Below are positions 54,316 through 63,459 of a stretch of 63,520 nucleotides of DNA, in pieces. Under the pieces are notes generated by a model, which saw nothing but the letters and a program-made list of their open reading frames with translations, had not been told where the DNA came from and did not search any database. The number at the start of each line of letters is the position of its first letter. Within the stretch, counting starts at the first letter, position 1. A program made the position numbers and the translations under genes. This DNA is from Marinomonas foliarum. Its GTDB lineage: Bacteria; Pseudomonadota; Gammaproteobacteria; Pseudomonadales; Marinomonadaceae. The stretch is from positions 1-63,520 of the forward strand of contig NZ_QPJQ01000027.1 in assembly GCF_003337275.1 (NCBI RefSeq), given 5' to 3'.

Positions 54316-54960
54316 ATGCAGCTGAATTTAATTTGCCGTGACTTGGGCGTGATTGATTACGCTGATACATGGGAGCGAATGAAGGAATTTACTCAGTGTC
54401 GATCGAAAGAGGATGCTGATGAGATTTGGCTGTTGGAACATCCAGCTTTATTTACGCAAGGACAAGCTGGGAAGGAAGAGCATCTCTTAGCTCCTGGTGA
54501 TATTCCCGTTATTCAAGTCGACCGTGGTGGTCAGGTCACGTATCATGGGCCTGGGCAACTGGTTGCTTACGTTTTAGTAGATTTAAAACGTCTTGGGATC
54601 GGTGTTCGAGATTTGGTCAGTGTACTAGAAAACTCTGTGGTAGGTACTTTGGCTATGAATTCTATTGATGCCTACCCAAAGCCCGATGCTCCTGGGGTGT
54701 ATGTGGATGAGCAAAAAATAGCCTCGTTGGGATTGCGTGTGCGCAGAGGCTGTTCATTTCATGGCTTAGCTTTGAATGTTGATATGGATCTCAACCCATT
54801 TAATCGTATTAACCCGTGTGGCTACCAAGGCTTACAAATGGTTGATATGAAGCGTCTTAATAAAGACAGTATTTTATCGAATGTAAAAGTTCAGTTGGCG
54901 AATCAGTTGGCTGAACAACTCGGATACAGTTATCCGGCTATCCAACAAGGGTGGAATTAG
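54316..54960 (+). CDS. lipB: octanoyl-ACP:protein N-octanoyltransferase
   Basis: Transfers octanoate from ACP to lipoyl-domain lysines. The catalytic Lys lies in [13 protein letters not shown] near residue 134 and the Cys in [10 protein letters not shown] near 172. Other signature pieces are [35 protein letters not shown] and [13 protein letters not shown]. The 214-aa length is normal. It is contiguous with ybeD and one nt before lipA. Confidence 0.97.
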   Translation: MQLNLICRDLGVIDYADTWERMKEFTQCRSKEDADEIWLLEHPALFTQGQAGKEEHLLAPGDIPVIQVDRGGQVTYHGPGQLVAYVLVDLKRLGIGVRDLVSVLENSVVGTLAMNSIDAYPKPDAPGVYVDEQKIASLGLRVRRGCSFHGLALNVDMDLNPFNRINPCGYQGLQMVDMKRLNKDSILSNVKVQLANQLAEQLGYSYPAIQQGWN

Positions 54961-54961
54961 A

Positions 54962-55921
54962 ATGACAGCTGAACGCAAACGCGTTGTCCAAGGGGAAAAG
55001 TTACGTGGTGCCGATAAAATGGCGCGTATTCCTGTAAAAATTGTTCCAACAGAAGAGATTCCTCGTAAGCCTGATTGGCTTCGAGTTCGTATGCCTGCTT
55101 CTCCTGAAATTGCTCGTATTAAAGCAACGTTAAGAGAGCACAAGTTGGCGTCTGTTTGTGAAGAAGCAAACTGCCCAAATTTGGGTGAATGCTTTAGTAA
55201 TGGTACTGCTACTTTCATGATTATGGGTGAGATTTGTACTCGTCGCTGTCCTTTTTGCGATGTTGCTCACGGTCGCCCTAATCCACTTAGCACAGACGAG
55301 CCAAAAGAATTAGCAGCTGCCATTCGCGACATGAAACTTAAATATGTTGTTATTACATCGGTAGATCGCGACGACCTTCGCGATGGTGGTGCGCAGCATT
55401 TTGTTGATTGTATTCGAGAGACTCGTGCAGAAAGCCCGAATATCGAAATAGAAACATTGGTTCCTGACTTTCGTGGTCGTATGGAAGTGGCTATTGACAC
55501 CCTTTCAATAGCACCGCCAGATGTCTTTAATCATAACCTAGAATCTATTCCTCGCTTGTATCGTCAAGTAAGACCTGGGTCTGATTATCAGTGGTCACTG
55601 GATCTTTTGAAAAACTTTAAAGATCGTTGCCCTGAAGTACCAACTAAATCAGGCTTGATGGTTGGTATGGGCGAAACGTTTGAAGAAATTGTCGAAGTAC
55701 TAAAAGATTTGCGAGCGCATAATGTGGATATGTTGACAATTGGTCAGTATTTGCAGCCATCTAAGCATCATTTCCCAATGGCTCGATTTGTACCACCTGA
55801 AGAATTTGCCCGTTATGAAGAAGTGGCAAAAGAGCTAGGTTTTAAGCATGCTGCATGCGGACCTTTGGTTCGCTCTTCTTACCATGCGGATAAACAAGCA
55901 CATGGCGAACGAGTGTCTTAA
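54962..55921 (+). CDS. lipA: lipoyl synthase
   Basis: A radical-SAM enzyme inserting two sulfurs into octanoyl groups. Auxiliary-cluster cysteines are in [13 protein letters not shown] (about 66-78) and the radical SAM motif is CTRRCPFCD (about 92-100). The C-terminal RSSYHAD (R-SS-Y) cluster ligand motif is present. The 319-aa length is normal. It closes the dacA-ybeD-lipB-lipA run and is followed by a terminator. Confidence 0.98.
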   Translation: MTAERKRVVQGEKLRGADKMARIPVKIVPTEEIPRKPDWLRVRMPASPEIARIKATLREHKLASVCEEANCPNLGECFSNGTATFMIMGEICTRRCPFCDVAHGRPNPLSTDEPKELAAAIRDMKLKYVVITSVDRDDLRDGGAQHFVDCIRETRAESPNIEIETLVPDFRGRMEVAIDTLSIAPPDVFNHNLESIPRLYRQVRPGSDYQWSLDLLKNFKDRCPEVPTKSGLMVGMGETFEEIVEVLKDLRAHNVDMLTIGQYLQPSKHHFPMARFVPPEEFARYEEVAKELGFKHAACGPLVRSSYHADKQAHGERVS

Positions 55922-55940
55922 TTTGTTCCTTCGTTAGAAT

Positions 55941-55980
55941 AAAGCGGAGTTAAGATTTATCTTAGCGCCGCTTTTTTTTA
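55941..55980 (+). terminator. intrinsic terminator after lipA
   Basis: AAGCGG-a-GTTAAGA pairs with TCTTAGC-g-CCGCTT around a TTTA loop, followed by a run of eight T. Confidence 0.9.
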
Positions 55981-56075
55981 TTTTAACTATACCTGAAATA
56001 TCTGTCTGTGCTTCACTAAGTACACTTTATAAGAATGAGTGCTAATGTTTAGGTACATAGACATTTGGAGATAAT

Positions 56076-57977
56076 ATGAAGCCTTGGTCAATCAAAGATT
56101 CAATGGAACTTTATAATGTGAGTCATTGGAGTAGTGACTTTTTTTCAATCAATGATAAGGGTCGAGTGATTGCGTTACCGGATAGAGAAAATAGTATTGA
56201 CCTAACTGAGCTTTCGGAAGCGCTTAAACAACAGGGGATTCCTTACCCATGTCTTGTTCGATTTCCTAATATTCTGCATTCGCGCATTGAAAAAATCACG
56301 AACTCGTTTCAACAAGCCATAGACTATTACGACTACCAAGCGCAATACGCTATTGTTTATCCAATTAAAGTGAATCAGCAGCGCCGAGTGGTTGAAGAGA
56401 TCGCCGCTTGTCAGCCTGATAATTCATCTACTGTGGGCCTTGAGGCTGGCAGTAAGCCTGAGTTGATGGCTGTTCTAGCTATGCATAAAAATGCTGATGG
56501 TATTATTGTGTGTAATGGCTACAAAGACCGTGAGTTTATTCATCTTGCCTTGATGGCCGAAAAGATGGGGCATCAAGTTTTCATCGTAGTTGAGAAAATG
56601 CATGAGCTAGATTGGATTCTAGAAGAAGCGGAAAAAATTGGAGTTCAACCTCGTATTGGTATTCGTATTCGACTGGCTTCAACTTGCACTACTCACTGGG
56701 GCAATAGTGGTGGTGAAAAATCGAAATTCGGTCTAACCACATCTCAGTTATTACGTGCCATTGATCGATTACGTGAATTGGATTTATTGCATTGTCTTGA
56801 ATTAATCCATTTTCATTTAGGGTCGCAAATTACCCGAATCCGAGATATTCAAAATAGTCTGAAAGAATGTGCTCGTTATTATGCTGAACTTCATCAAATG
56901 GATGTCAAAATCAAGTGGGTTGATGTTGGTGGCGGATTGGGTGTTGATTATGAAGGCACTCGCAGTCAGAACGACTTCTCTGCAAACTACAGCATCGGTG
57001 AATATGCTAATAATGTGGTGTTTGCTTTCCATAATGTGTGTGAGCAATATGAACTACCTCATCCACATTTGATCTCTGAATCTGGTCGTGCGGTAACGGC
57101 TCATCATGCGATGATGATTGCCGATGTTTTTTCGCATGGCGCAGAGCTTTTACCGATTGAAGAGCCGAGTGAAGAGTGTGAATTAGAACTACAACGACTC
57201 TGGGCGTCTTATCAAAGCCTAAAGGGGCAACAGGAAGAGGGTCGCTCTCTGGTTGAGATTTATCATGACTTGCTGGATGACTTTAATGATAGTTTGACTT
57301 TATATAACCACGGTCAGCTTAACCTTGCCCAAAGAGCGCAAGCTGAAAATCTTTTCTTATCAGCGTGCCGTAATTTATTGCCTCGTTTAGATAATCGAAA
57401 CCGAGGTCATCGCCCAGTTATTGATGAGCTTAACGAACGTTTAGCCGAAAAGTTGTTTGTCAATTTGTCAGTGTTCCAGTCAATGCCTGATGCCTGGGGG
57501 ATTGATCAATTATTTCCTGTGTTGCCTTTGCAGGGATTGGATCAGGCGCCTTCTTTTAGAGGTAAGATTCAAGACGTCACCTGCGATTCTGACGGTTGTT
57601 TATATAGCTATGTGGATGGTCAAGGTATTGAGTCGTCTCTGCCATTGCCACCGCCGCCGCCGAAAGGCGAGGATTATCTGATGGGCTTTTTCTTAGTGGG
57701 AGCGTATCAGGAAACCTTAGGGGATCTACATAATTTATTTGGTGACACTTGTTCGGTCGACGTATATCTAACGGATGACGGCTTTAGAATCGACCATGTA
57801 TTAAAAGGTGATAGTGTTCAGGATGTGTTGAAGTTTGTTAGTTATGATGAGAAAGAATTAATTAAGCGCTATCAAGATAGAATAGCAGCAAGCTCACTTA
57901 GTCAGGAAGAGCAGGTGAAGCTTATGGCTACTTATAAAAAAGTACTAGAAGGCACAACCTATTTGACTCAGGTATAA
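56076..57977 (+). CDS. speA: biosynthetic arginine decarboxylase
   Basis: Decarboxylates arginine to agmatine, the first step of one route to putrescine. A fold-III PLP enzyme: the Schiff-base Lys is in VYPIKVNQQRRVVEEI near residue 97, HFHLGSQ and VDVGGGLGVDYEG bind the cofactor phosphate, and SGRAVTAHHAM and TCDSDG close the site. The 633-aa length is typical of SpeA. A short polyproline stretch (LPLPPPPPKGEDY) occurs near 525, a known feature. It is followed 48 nt later by aguB. Confidence 0.96.
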   Translation: MKPWSIKDSMELYNVSHWSSDFFSINDKGRVIALPDRENSIDLTELSEALKQQGIPYPCLVRFPNILHSRIEKITNSFQQAIDYYDYQAQYAIVYPIKVNQQRRVVEEIAACQPDNSSTVGLEAGSKPELMAVLAMHKNADGIIVCNGYKDREFIHLALMAEKMGHQVFIVVEKMHELDWILEEAEKIGVQPRIGIRIRLASTCTTHWGNSGGEKSKFGLTTSQLLRAIDRLRELDLLHCLELIHFHLGSQITRIRDIQNSLKECARYYAELHQMDVKIKWVDVGGGLGVDYEGTRSQNDFSANYSIGEYANNVVFAFHNVCEQYELPHPHLISESGRAVTAHHAMMIADVFSHGAELLPIEEPSEECELELQRLWASYQSLKGQQEEGRSLVEIYHDLLDDFNDSLTLYNHGQLNLAQRAQAENLFLSACRNLLPRLDNRNRGHRPVIDELNERLAEKLFVNLSVFQSMPDAWGIDQLFPVLPLQGLDQAPSFRGKIQDVTCDSDGCLYSYVDGQGIESSLPLPPPPPKGEDYLMGFFLVGAYQETLGDLHNLFGDTCSVDVYLTDDGFRIDHVLKGDSVQDVLKFVSYDEKELIKRYQDRIAASSLSQEEQVKLMATYKKVLEGTTYLTQV

Positions 57978-58025
57978 GCTAAGCCTTTGAGCTTACGACA
58001 CAAGATATTTTGGAGGTAGTAGAGT

Positions 58026-58904
58026 ATGAGTACAGTAAAAGTAGCCTGCGTTCAAATGGCAATTAGTACAGATTTTCAAGAGAACCTAGACAATGCTGTT
58101 GCGCAGGTAAGAGAAGCTGCAGCAAATCAGGCAAATATAATTCTGTTACAAGAATTGTTCATGGGGCCATATTTCTGCATCGATCAAAAGCCTGCTTGCT
58201 TTGATTGGGCGCAGCCTGTTAATGATTGTTTGGCGATCCAGACTATGAGTGCGCTTGCAAAAGAATTGGGTGTGGTTTTGCCAATTAGCTTTTTTGAGCG
58301 CGATGGGAACGTCTTTTATAACTCATTAGTGATGATTGATGCCAATGGTGATGTGATGGATTTGTACCGCAAGACGCATATTCCAGATGGTCCTGGTTAC
58401 CAAGAAAAATACTACTTCACACCAGGTAATATTGGCGTGAAAGTTTGGGATACAAAGTTTGGTCGAATTGGTTGTGGGATTTGTTGGGATCAGTGGTTTC
58501 CAGAATTGGCTCGTGAATTGGCTTTAAAAGGTGCTGAGTTGATCTTCTATCCTACAGCAATTGGCTCTGAACCTCCTTACCCAGAGTGGGATTCAAAAGA
58601 TCATTGGCAAAGAACCATGCAAGGCCATTCTGCCGCGAATATGGTGCCTGTTATTGCTGCGAACCGTGTTGGTCGAGAAGAAGGAGAAAATAGCTTTATT
58701 CAGTTTTATGGTTCTTCTTTTATGACAGACGAAATGGGCGCTATGAAGTGTGTTGCGGGTCGAGATGAAAGTATAATTCTATATTCTGAATACGATTTAG
58801 ATGCAATACGCAAAGCACGCCGTTCTTTTGGGTTATTCCGTGACCGTCGACCAGATCAATATCAAGCGGTTACTTCGGGTGCTGGGGTCACTTGGGATAA
58901 ATAG
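58026..58904 (+). CDS. aguB: N-carbamoylputrescine amidase
   Basis: Hydrolyses N-carbamoylputrescine to putrescine, the last step of the agmatine route. A nitrilase-fold enzyme with the Glu-Lys-Cys triad: LLQELFMGPYFC (Glu near 42), YRKTHIPDGPGYQEKYYF (Lys near 117) and GCGICWDQWFPE (Cys near 153). The 292-aa length is normal. A strong ribosome site (TGGAGGTAG) precedes the ATG. Agmatine deiminase (aguA), which would make its substrate, is not in the window. Confidence 0.96.
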   Translation: MSTVKVACVQMAISTDFQENLDNAVAQVREAAANQANIILLQELFMGPYFCIDQKPACFDWAQPVNDCLAIQTMSALAKELGVVLPISFFERDGNVFYNSLVMIDANGDVMDLYRKTHIPDGPGYQEKYYFTPGNIGVKVWDTKFGRIGCGICWDQWFPELARELALKGAELIFYPTAIGSEPPYPEWDSKDHWQRTMQGHSAANMVPVIAANRVGREEGENSFIQFYGSSFMTDEMGAMKCVAGRDESIILYSEYDLDAIRKARRSFGLFRDRRPDQYQAVTSGAGVTWDK

Positions 58905-59225
58905 TCAAAAAAGTGCCCGCTTCAAAGCGGGCACAAAAGCTTTCCATATCCCTATTGATATAAAGGGGGATACCAATAGGGAAGATCTACTCACACTTGG
59001 CTTTTCGAAGCCTAAAAGGTTTTAAAATAATAGTGTAATAGGTATTTTTAAGTACCTCTGTCGGTAGTCAAAAGCATATTGCTACGCTTTAATAAAATAA
59101 AATGAACCGTCAGTATAGATCTGTCCAAACTTAGGTAATAACTATAGTCGGAGATTGCCAATAAGTACGTATATAATTCATGTTTGCACATTTTAGAGCC
59201 ATCTTTCTGTCTGATTAGAGAGTCT
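58905..59225. other. 321-bp gene-free stretch with consecutive hairpins
   Basis: Between aguB and the ABM-GNAT gene there is no convincing ORF. The plus strand contains three clean stem-loops: GTGCCCGCTT/AAGCGGGCAC style at 58913-58934 (10-bp stem, CAA loop side); CCCTATTG with CAATAGGG at 58950-58981 (16-nt loop); and GGCTT-TTCG-AAGCC at 58999-59012 (5-bp stem with a stable UUCG tetraloop). A weaker AGGTA/TACCT pair lies near 59040-59057. The first is preceded by AAAAAA, so it is an intrinsic terminator only on the minus strand, where no gene reads into it. The rest, 59060-59225, shows nothing clear. Confidence 0.5.
58913..59012 (+). ncRNA. candidate structured RNA downstream of aguB
   Basis: The three successive stem-loops described for this gap, at 58913-58934, 58950-58981 and 58999-59012, are followed by a T-rich stretch (GGTTTTAAAATAATAG). 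They could be a structured 3' untranslated region of the speA-aguB transcript, or a separate small RNA. No Rfam-type family is recognised by eye. Confidence 0.3.
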
Positions 59226-60113
59226 ATGAACGTATTTAGTTCCCCAAATGCATTGCCTTATTATGCCGTTTCGCTTTCTAGTAAACTGATGTCGAATGAT
59301 TTGACCTACCGAATTATGGCTGAAAAAATACTCGAACTTGTGAAAGATCAGCCCGGCTATCTTGGTGCCGAATATAGCTCAGGTGAGATGGACGTATTCA
59401 TGACTTATTGGGCAAGCAAAGCTGAGGCTGAGGCTTGGCTTAATCATGATGTACAGCGTAGGCTTTTATCTATTGGTGAAAATTGTTGGTACGAAGAATA
59501 TTCGTTAAAGCTGTTTGAAGTGATGAAGGATATGTCGTTTAAATACTCTAACCATGATTTGTATGCATCACGCTTTCCTCGTATCGTCACGGAACGAGGA
59601 GTACTAAGGGTGTTGGATGAAAGCCAAGCGCCTCTACTGTATGACTATATCAACCAAGAAAAGGAATTTTTAACACAGTGGGAGCCACTTCGCAGTGAAG
59701 GCTACTACTCGCTTGAAACCTGTGCGTTGCGCATACGTGAAATGCGTCGAGACTTCCTTGAAGACAGAGGGGTTGTGTTCTGCTTTTTATCTTCTAATGA
59801 AGACAGAATGCTTGCGTATACCAATTACTCCAATATTATTCGTGGGGTTTTTCAAGCTTGTAATTTAGGGTACAGCATACGAGAAAGTGAGCAGGGAAAA
59901 GGGATTATGCATGAAGCATTAAGCGCGGGGTTAGAGTACCTTTCTAAAGAGTTGCATATTGATCGAATACAAGCCAGTTACATGCCGAGAAATGTTCGCA
60001 GTGCAGCGGTACTGAAGAAGTTAGGTTTTGATAAGGAAGGTGTGGCAAGAGATTATTTGAAAATTAACGGCGAGTGGGAAGACCATATTTTAACTGCGCT
60101 AGTATTGCGTTAG
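59226..60113 (+). CDS. fused ABM (dimeric alpha/beta barrel) and RimJ-like GNAT acetyltransferase
   Basis: The ATG at 59226 (MNVFSSPNALPYYAV) is preferred to one 14 codons upstream. Residues about 10-105 match antibiotic-biosynthesis-monooxygenase-like domains (YYAVSLSSKL ... MAEKILELVKDQPGYLGAEYSS ... YWASKAEAEAWLNH ... WYEEYSLKLFEV). Residues about 120-295 are a RimJ/RimL-type N-acetyltransferase (GVLRVLDESQAPLLYDYINQ, LGYSIRESEQGKGIMHEAL with the acetyl-CoA loop, YMPRNVRSAAVLKKLGFDKEG). There is no frameshift or stop between them, so the fusion is real. The acetylation target and the role of the ABM part are unknown. Convergent with the cupin-like gene. Confidence 0.85.
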   Translation: MNVFSSPNALPYYAVSLSSKLMSNDLTYRIMAEKILELVKDQPGYLGAEYSSGEMDVFMTYWASKAEAEAWLNHDVQRRLLSIGENCWYEEYSLKLFEVMKDMSFKYSNHDLYASRFPRIVTERGVLRVLDESQAPLLYDYINQEKEFLTQWEPLRSEGYYSLETCALRIREMRRDFLEDRGVVFCFLSSNEDRMLAYTNYSNIIRGVFQACNLGYSIRESEQGKGIMHEALSAGLEYLSKELHIDRIQASYMPRNVRSAAVLKKLGFDKEGVARDYLKINGEWEDHILTALVLR

Positions 60114-60139
60114 TTGTCTATTGAACAGAGCTTACTTCA

Positions 60140-60865
60140 CTAGGTTCGGGTTAGAAGGTGTACGCGTCCTTCGCTGTAATCTTTGGTCATAACTGAAAGT
60201 ACAATACTATTTTGATCTCCTGGGTTTAATATGGCGACAGCTTCCTTAGGAGGGACAACTTTTCCTATACTAGGGCAAGATGTAGGTGTTTTTGATTTGC
60301 TCATGAAGACTGCAGAGCCATTCAATGGTAAAAAATACTGCGTCGCTGCTTTATGGTAATAGAGGGTTTCATTGTATTTTGTTGGGTACAATTCTAGTGC
60401 AATTCGCCCGTGCTCTGTTTCCCAAAGAGGCCACACTTTGATTTGGTTCCTTCCTAATTGCAATTCTACCGTTCCTGACGATATTTTCTCAAATGGGTGA
60501 GTGGACTTTGTATTAACAGAGGTCGACAGTCTAATTAAGCAAAGCTCGACTCTGGGTGTGAGTAAAGTGACAGAGTTAATCGTATTTGCATTGAGCCAAA
60601 TTCCTTGATGCTTTTTCAAAGTGATTTCTTCCGCTATGTTTTGAACATTGCTGGACTCATATTGTTGCAAGTACACTTCGCCTTTAAGCAAAAACAGGAA
60701 TGTATCAACTGGATTGTGATAAAAGCGGGTCGGTGTCACATCTTGAACAAGGTGATCATGGATAATTAAAAGGTCGTCTTGCTGGTGCACAATAATACGT
60801 TTGCTGGCTTCGCCAAGACTGTAGTCTAGGGGGGTGCTTGTATTTTGGGCTGTTGCATTCACCAT
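60140..60865 (-). CDS. cupin-like protein of unknown function
   Basis: A 241-aa soluble protein, probably made of two small beta-barrel halves. The first half has TRFYHNPVDTFLFLLKGEVYLQQYES and KKHQGIWLNANTINSV. The second has NETLYYHKAATQYFLPLNGSAVFM and PPKEAVAILNPGDQNSIV. Both look like degenerate cupin motifs (the HN...E...G pattern followed by a loop and a second strand pair). There are few His ligands, so metal binding is uncertain. It is divergent from parC and convergent with the ABM-GNAT gene. No family is recognised. Confidence 0.6.
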   Translation of the reverse strand: MVNATAQNTSTPLDYSLGEASKRIIVHQQDDLLIIHDHLVQDVTPTRFYHNPVDTFLFLLKGEVYLQQYESSNVQNIAEEITLKKHQGIWLNANTINSVTLLTPRVELCLIRLSTSVNTKSTHPFEKISSGTVELQLGRNQIKVWPLWETEHGRIALELYPTKYNETLYYHKAATQYFLPLNGSAVFMSKSKTPTSCPSIGKVVPPKEAVAILNPGDQNSIVLSVMTKDYSEGRVHLLTRT

Positions 60866-61046
60866 CGGTTACCTTTTTGCTAATTGACAGTATTGAAACA
60901 CGAGAATGCAGGCCTTTCCATGATAATCTTACGCAGACTGTTGCAGTGTATTGGGAAGTTTCTTTATAGTTGTTCCCATATTAGTTTATGAAATCCGTAT
61001 GTGTCGATAATTTACACATTCAAACGATTGTAGAAGGAAAATTTCC

Positions 61047-63344
61047 TTGAGTGAGTTGTCAAATTTTGAGTCGAATGAAACCCTTTCATTAAAAGACTAC
61101 ACAGAAAAAGCGTACTTAAATTACTCAATGTACGTGATTTTAGACCGAGCATTGCCACACATTGGTGATGGGTTAAAACCGGTTCAGCGTCGCATCATCT
61201 ACGCGATGAGTGAACTTGGTCTAAAAGCCAGCGCTAAATACAAAAAATCCGCTCGTACCGTGGGTGATGTTCTGGGTAAGTTCCACCCTCATGGTGACAG
61301 TGCCTGTTATGAAGCTATGGTGCTGATGGCACAGCCTTTCTCGTATCGTTATCCATTAGTGGACGGGCAAGGTAACTGGGGCGCGCCAGATGATCCAAAA
61401 TCTTTCGCTGCCATGCGTTATACCGAATCTCGATTGTCTAAATACGCTGATGTCTTGCTTAGAGAAGTGAGTCAAGGAACAGTGGATTGGGTGCCTAACT
61501 TTGATGGGACTCTACAAGAGCCGTCGGTTTTACCATCACGCCTGCCAAATTTATTGCTTAATGGTACCACAGGTATTGCTGTTGGCATGGCTACTGATAT
61601 TCCACCACATAACTTGCGTGAAATTGGTGGTGCTTGCATTCATTTGCTTAATAACCCAAATGCTGACTTAGAAGATCTACTTAATTTTGTCCAAGGCCCG
61701 GACTTTCCAACAGGTGGTGAAATCATCACGCCTAGAAGCGATATTGTTAAGCTTTATGAGACAGGTAAGGGACAAATTAAAGCCAGAGCTCGCTTTACTA
61801 TTGAGGAAGGCGAGATCGTTGTAAATGAGCTTCCGCATCAGGTGTCTGGTAGTAAAATATTAGAGCAAATTGCAGCGCAAATGCAGGCGAAAAAATTGCC
61901 TATGGTGGTGGATTTACGTGATGAATCGGATCACGAAAACCCTACTCGATTGGTGATTGTGCCTAAATCAAATCGTGTTGATATTGATTCGGTGATGACG
62001 CATCTCTTTGCAACGACAGATCTTGAGAAATCTTACCGCACGAACATGAATGTGATTGGGCTTGACGGTTTACCGCAAGTTAAGCCGCTGAAGAATTTCT
62101 TATCTGAATGGTTGCGCTTTCGTATTGATGTTGTGCGTCGTCGTTTACAATTCCGCCTGGACAAAGTTAATAGCCGTTTGCATATTTTAGAAGGCTTGTT
62201 GATTGCTTACTTAAATATCGATGAAGTTATTGAAATCATCCGTACGGAAGAAAAGCCGAAAGTCGAGTTAATGTCTCGCTTTGGCTTAAGTGATGCCCAA
62301 GCAGAGTCAATTCTAGAGTTGAAATTACGTCATCTTGCTAAGCTTGAAGAAATGCGTATCAAGGGGGAACAAGACGAGCTAGAGAAAGAACGCAAGCAGC
62401 TTGAGGGGCTATTGTCTTCTGATCGTAAGCTGAAGAAATTGATTTCAGATGAGATTCAAGAAGCAATTGGCGCTTTTGGTGATGACCGCCGTACACCTAT
62501 TGTAGCTCGTAAAGAAGCGCAAGCTTTTAGCGAAGAAGATTTGTTATCTAATGACCCTATTACTGTGGTTATTTCTAAGCAAGGCTGGATTCGTGCTGCC
62601 AAAGGCCATGATATTGATGTAAATGGATTGAGTTATAAATCTGGCGATGAATTCCTAGTTAGTGCAAAAGGTCGCTCTAATCAGATGCTTGTTCTAGTTG
62701 CTTCAAATGGGCGTACGTATTCGATTAAAGCGCATACCTTGCCCTCTGCTCGAGGACAGGGAGAGCCCATAACTGGACGTATTTCATTAGAAAAAGACGC
62801 AACAGTTGTTTCTATGGTGCTTGATAGTGAAGAGACCCATTACTTGATTGCCAGCGATGCAGGTTACGGCTTTGTTGCGCAGCTCAAAGATTTGTATGCA
62901 AAAAATAAAGCAGGTAAAGCAACCTTGACGCTACCAAAAGGTGGACAAGTAATGGCGCCAGTGCGTGTTCAGGATCCTACCTCAGGTCGTGTTGTTGCTA
63001 TCTCTAATGAAGGGCGTATGTTGGTATTCGATGTGGCTTCGTTACCTCAGATGGCAAAAGGTAAGGGCAATAAGATGCTTAGCATCCCAAGTGCTCGTGC
63101 TGCCGATAGAGAAGAGCTGGTGGTTGCTTTAGCCTGTGTGCAACCAAATGATCTTTTAACCGCTTATGCTGGGAAACGTTTCATTTCCTTCACGGAAAAA
63201 GATTTAGAGGAATATCTCGGAGAGCGTGGCCGAAGAGGTCTTAAGTTGCCAAGAGGACTACAACGAATTGATAGTCTTGAAGTCAAGATTGGAGAGGGAA
63301 AGGTAGCTAAAACTGATGACTCGCCAAGCCAAGATTTATTTTAA
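61047..63344 (+). CDS. parC: DNA topoisomerase IV subunit A
   Basis: Breakage-rejoining subunit of topoisomerase IV, which decatenates daughter chromosomes. The catalytic Tyr is in [16 protein letters not shown] near residue 125. The quinolone-determining region [19 protein letters not shown] keeps the sensitive-type Ser and Glu. The 765-aa length is normal, and the GyrA-box (QRRGGRG) is absent, which separates it from GyrA. It starts with TTG 61047 after a good purine-rich site (GAAGGAAAA). parE is not adjacent. A terminator follows. Divergent from the cupin-like gene. Confidence 0.97.
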   Translation: MSELSNFESNETLSLKDYTEKAYLNYSMYVILDRALPHIGDGLKPVQRRIIYAMSELGLKASAKYKKSARTVGDVLGKFHPHGDSACYEAMVLMAQPFSYRYPLVDGQGNWGAPDDPKSFAAMRYTESRLSKYADVLLREVSQGTVDWVPNFDGTLQEPSVLPSRLPNLLLNGTTGIAVGMATDIPPHNLREIGGACIHLLNNPNADLEDLLNFVQGPDFPTGGEIITPRSDIVKLYETGKGQIKARARFTIEEGEIVVNELPHQVSGSKILEQIAAQMQAKKLPMVVDLRDESDHENPTRLVIVPKSNRVDIDSVMTHLFATTDLEKSYRTNMNVIGLDGLPQVKPLKNFLSEWLRFRIDVVRRRLQFRLDKVNSRLHILEGLLIAYLNIDEVIEIIRTEEKPKVELMSRFGLSDAQAESILELKLRHLAKLEEMRIKGEQDELEKERKQLEGLLSSDRKLKKLISDEIQEAIGAFGDDRRTPIVARKEAQAFSEEDLLSNDPITVVISKQGWIRAAKGHDIDVNGLSYKSGDEFLVSAKGRSNQMLVLVASNGRTYSIKAHTLPSARGQGEPITGRISLEKDATVVSMVLDSEETHYLIASDAGYGFVAQLKDLYAKNKAGKATLTLPKGGQVMAPVRVQDPTSGRVVAISNEGRMLVFDVASLPQMAKGKGNKMLSIPSARAADREELVVALACVQPNDLLTAYAGKRFISFTEKDLEEYLGERGRRGLKLPRGLQRIDSLEVKIGEGKVAKTDDSPSQDLF

Positions 63345-63362
63345 TAATGGATAAAGTGAGAC

Positions 63363-63399
63363 GAGGGTCTAGAATTGAATTCTAGGCTCTCATTTTTTT
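63363..63399 (+). terminator. intrinsic terminator after parC
   Basis: GAGGGTCTAGAATT pairs with AATTCTAGGCTCTC, allowing one G-U and one mismatch, and is followed by seven T. Confidence 0.85.
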
Positions 63400-63459
63400 G
63401 AACCAGGTCTTGGGTTTTGTACTTACGGCGTCTTTCAAGGTAGTTGTCGCCTAAAATAA

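Noticed and set aside
58801..59025. 74-aa plus-strand ORF running from aguB into the hairpin region
   Set aside because: It starts inside aguB in another frame, and the part past aguB is explained by hairpin sequence rather than by coding.
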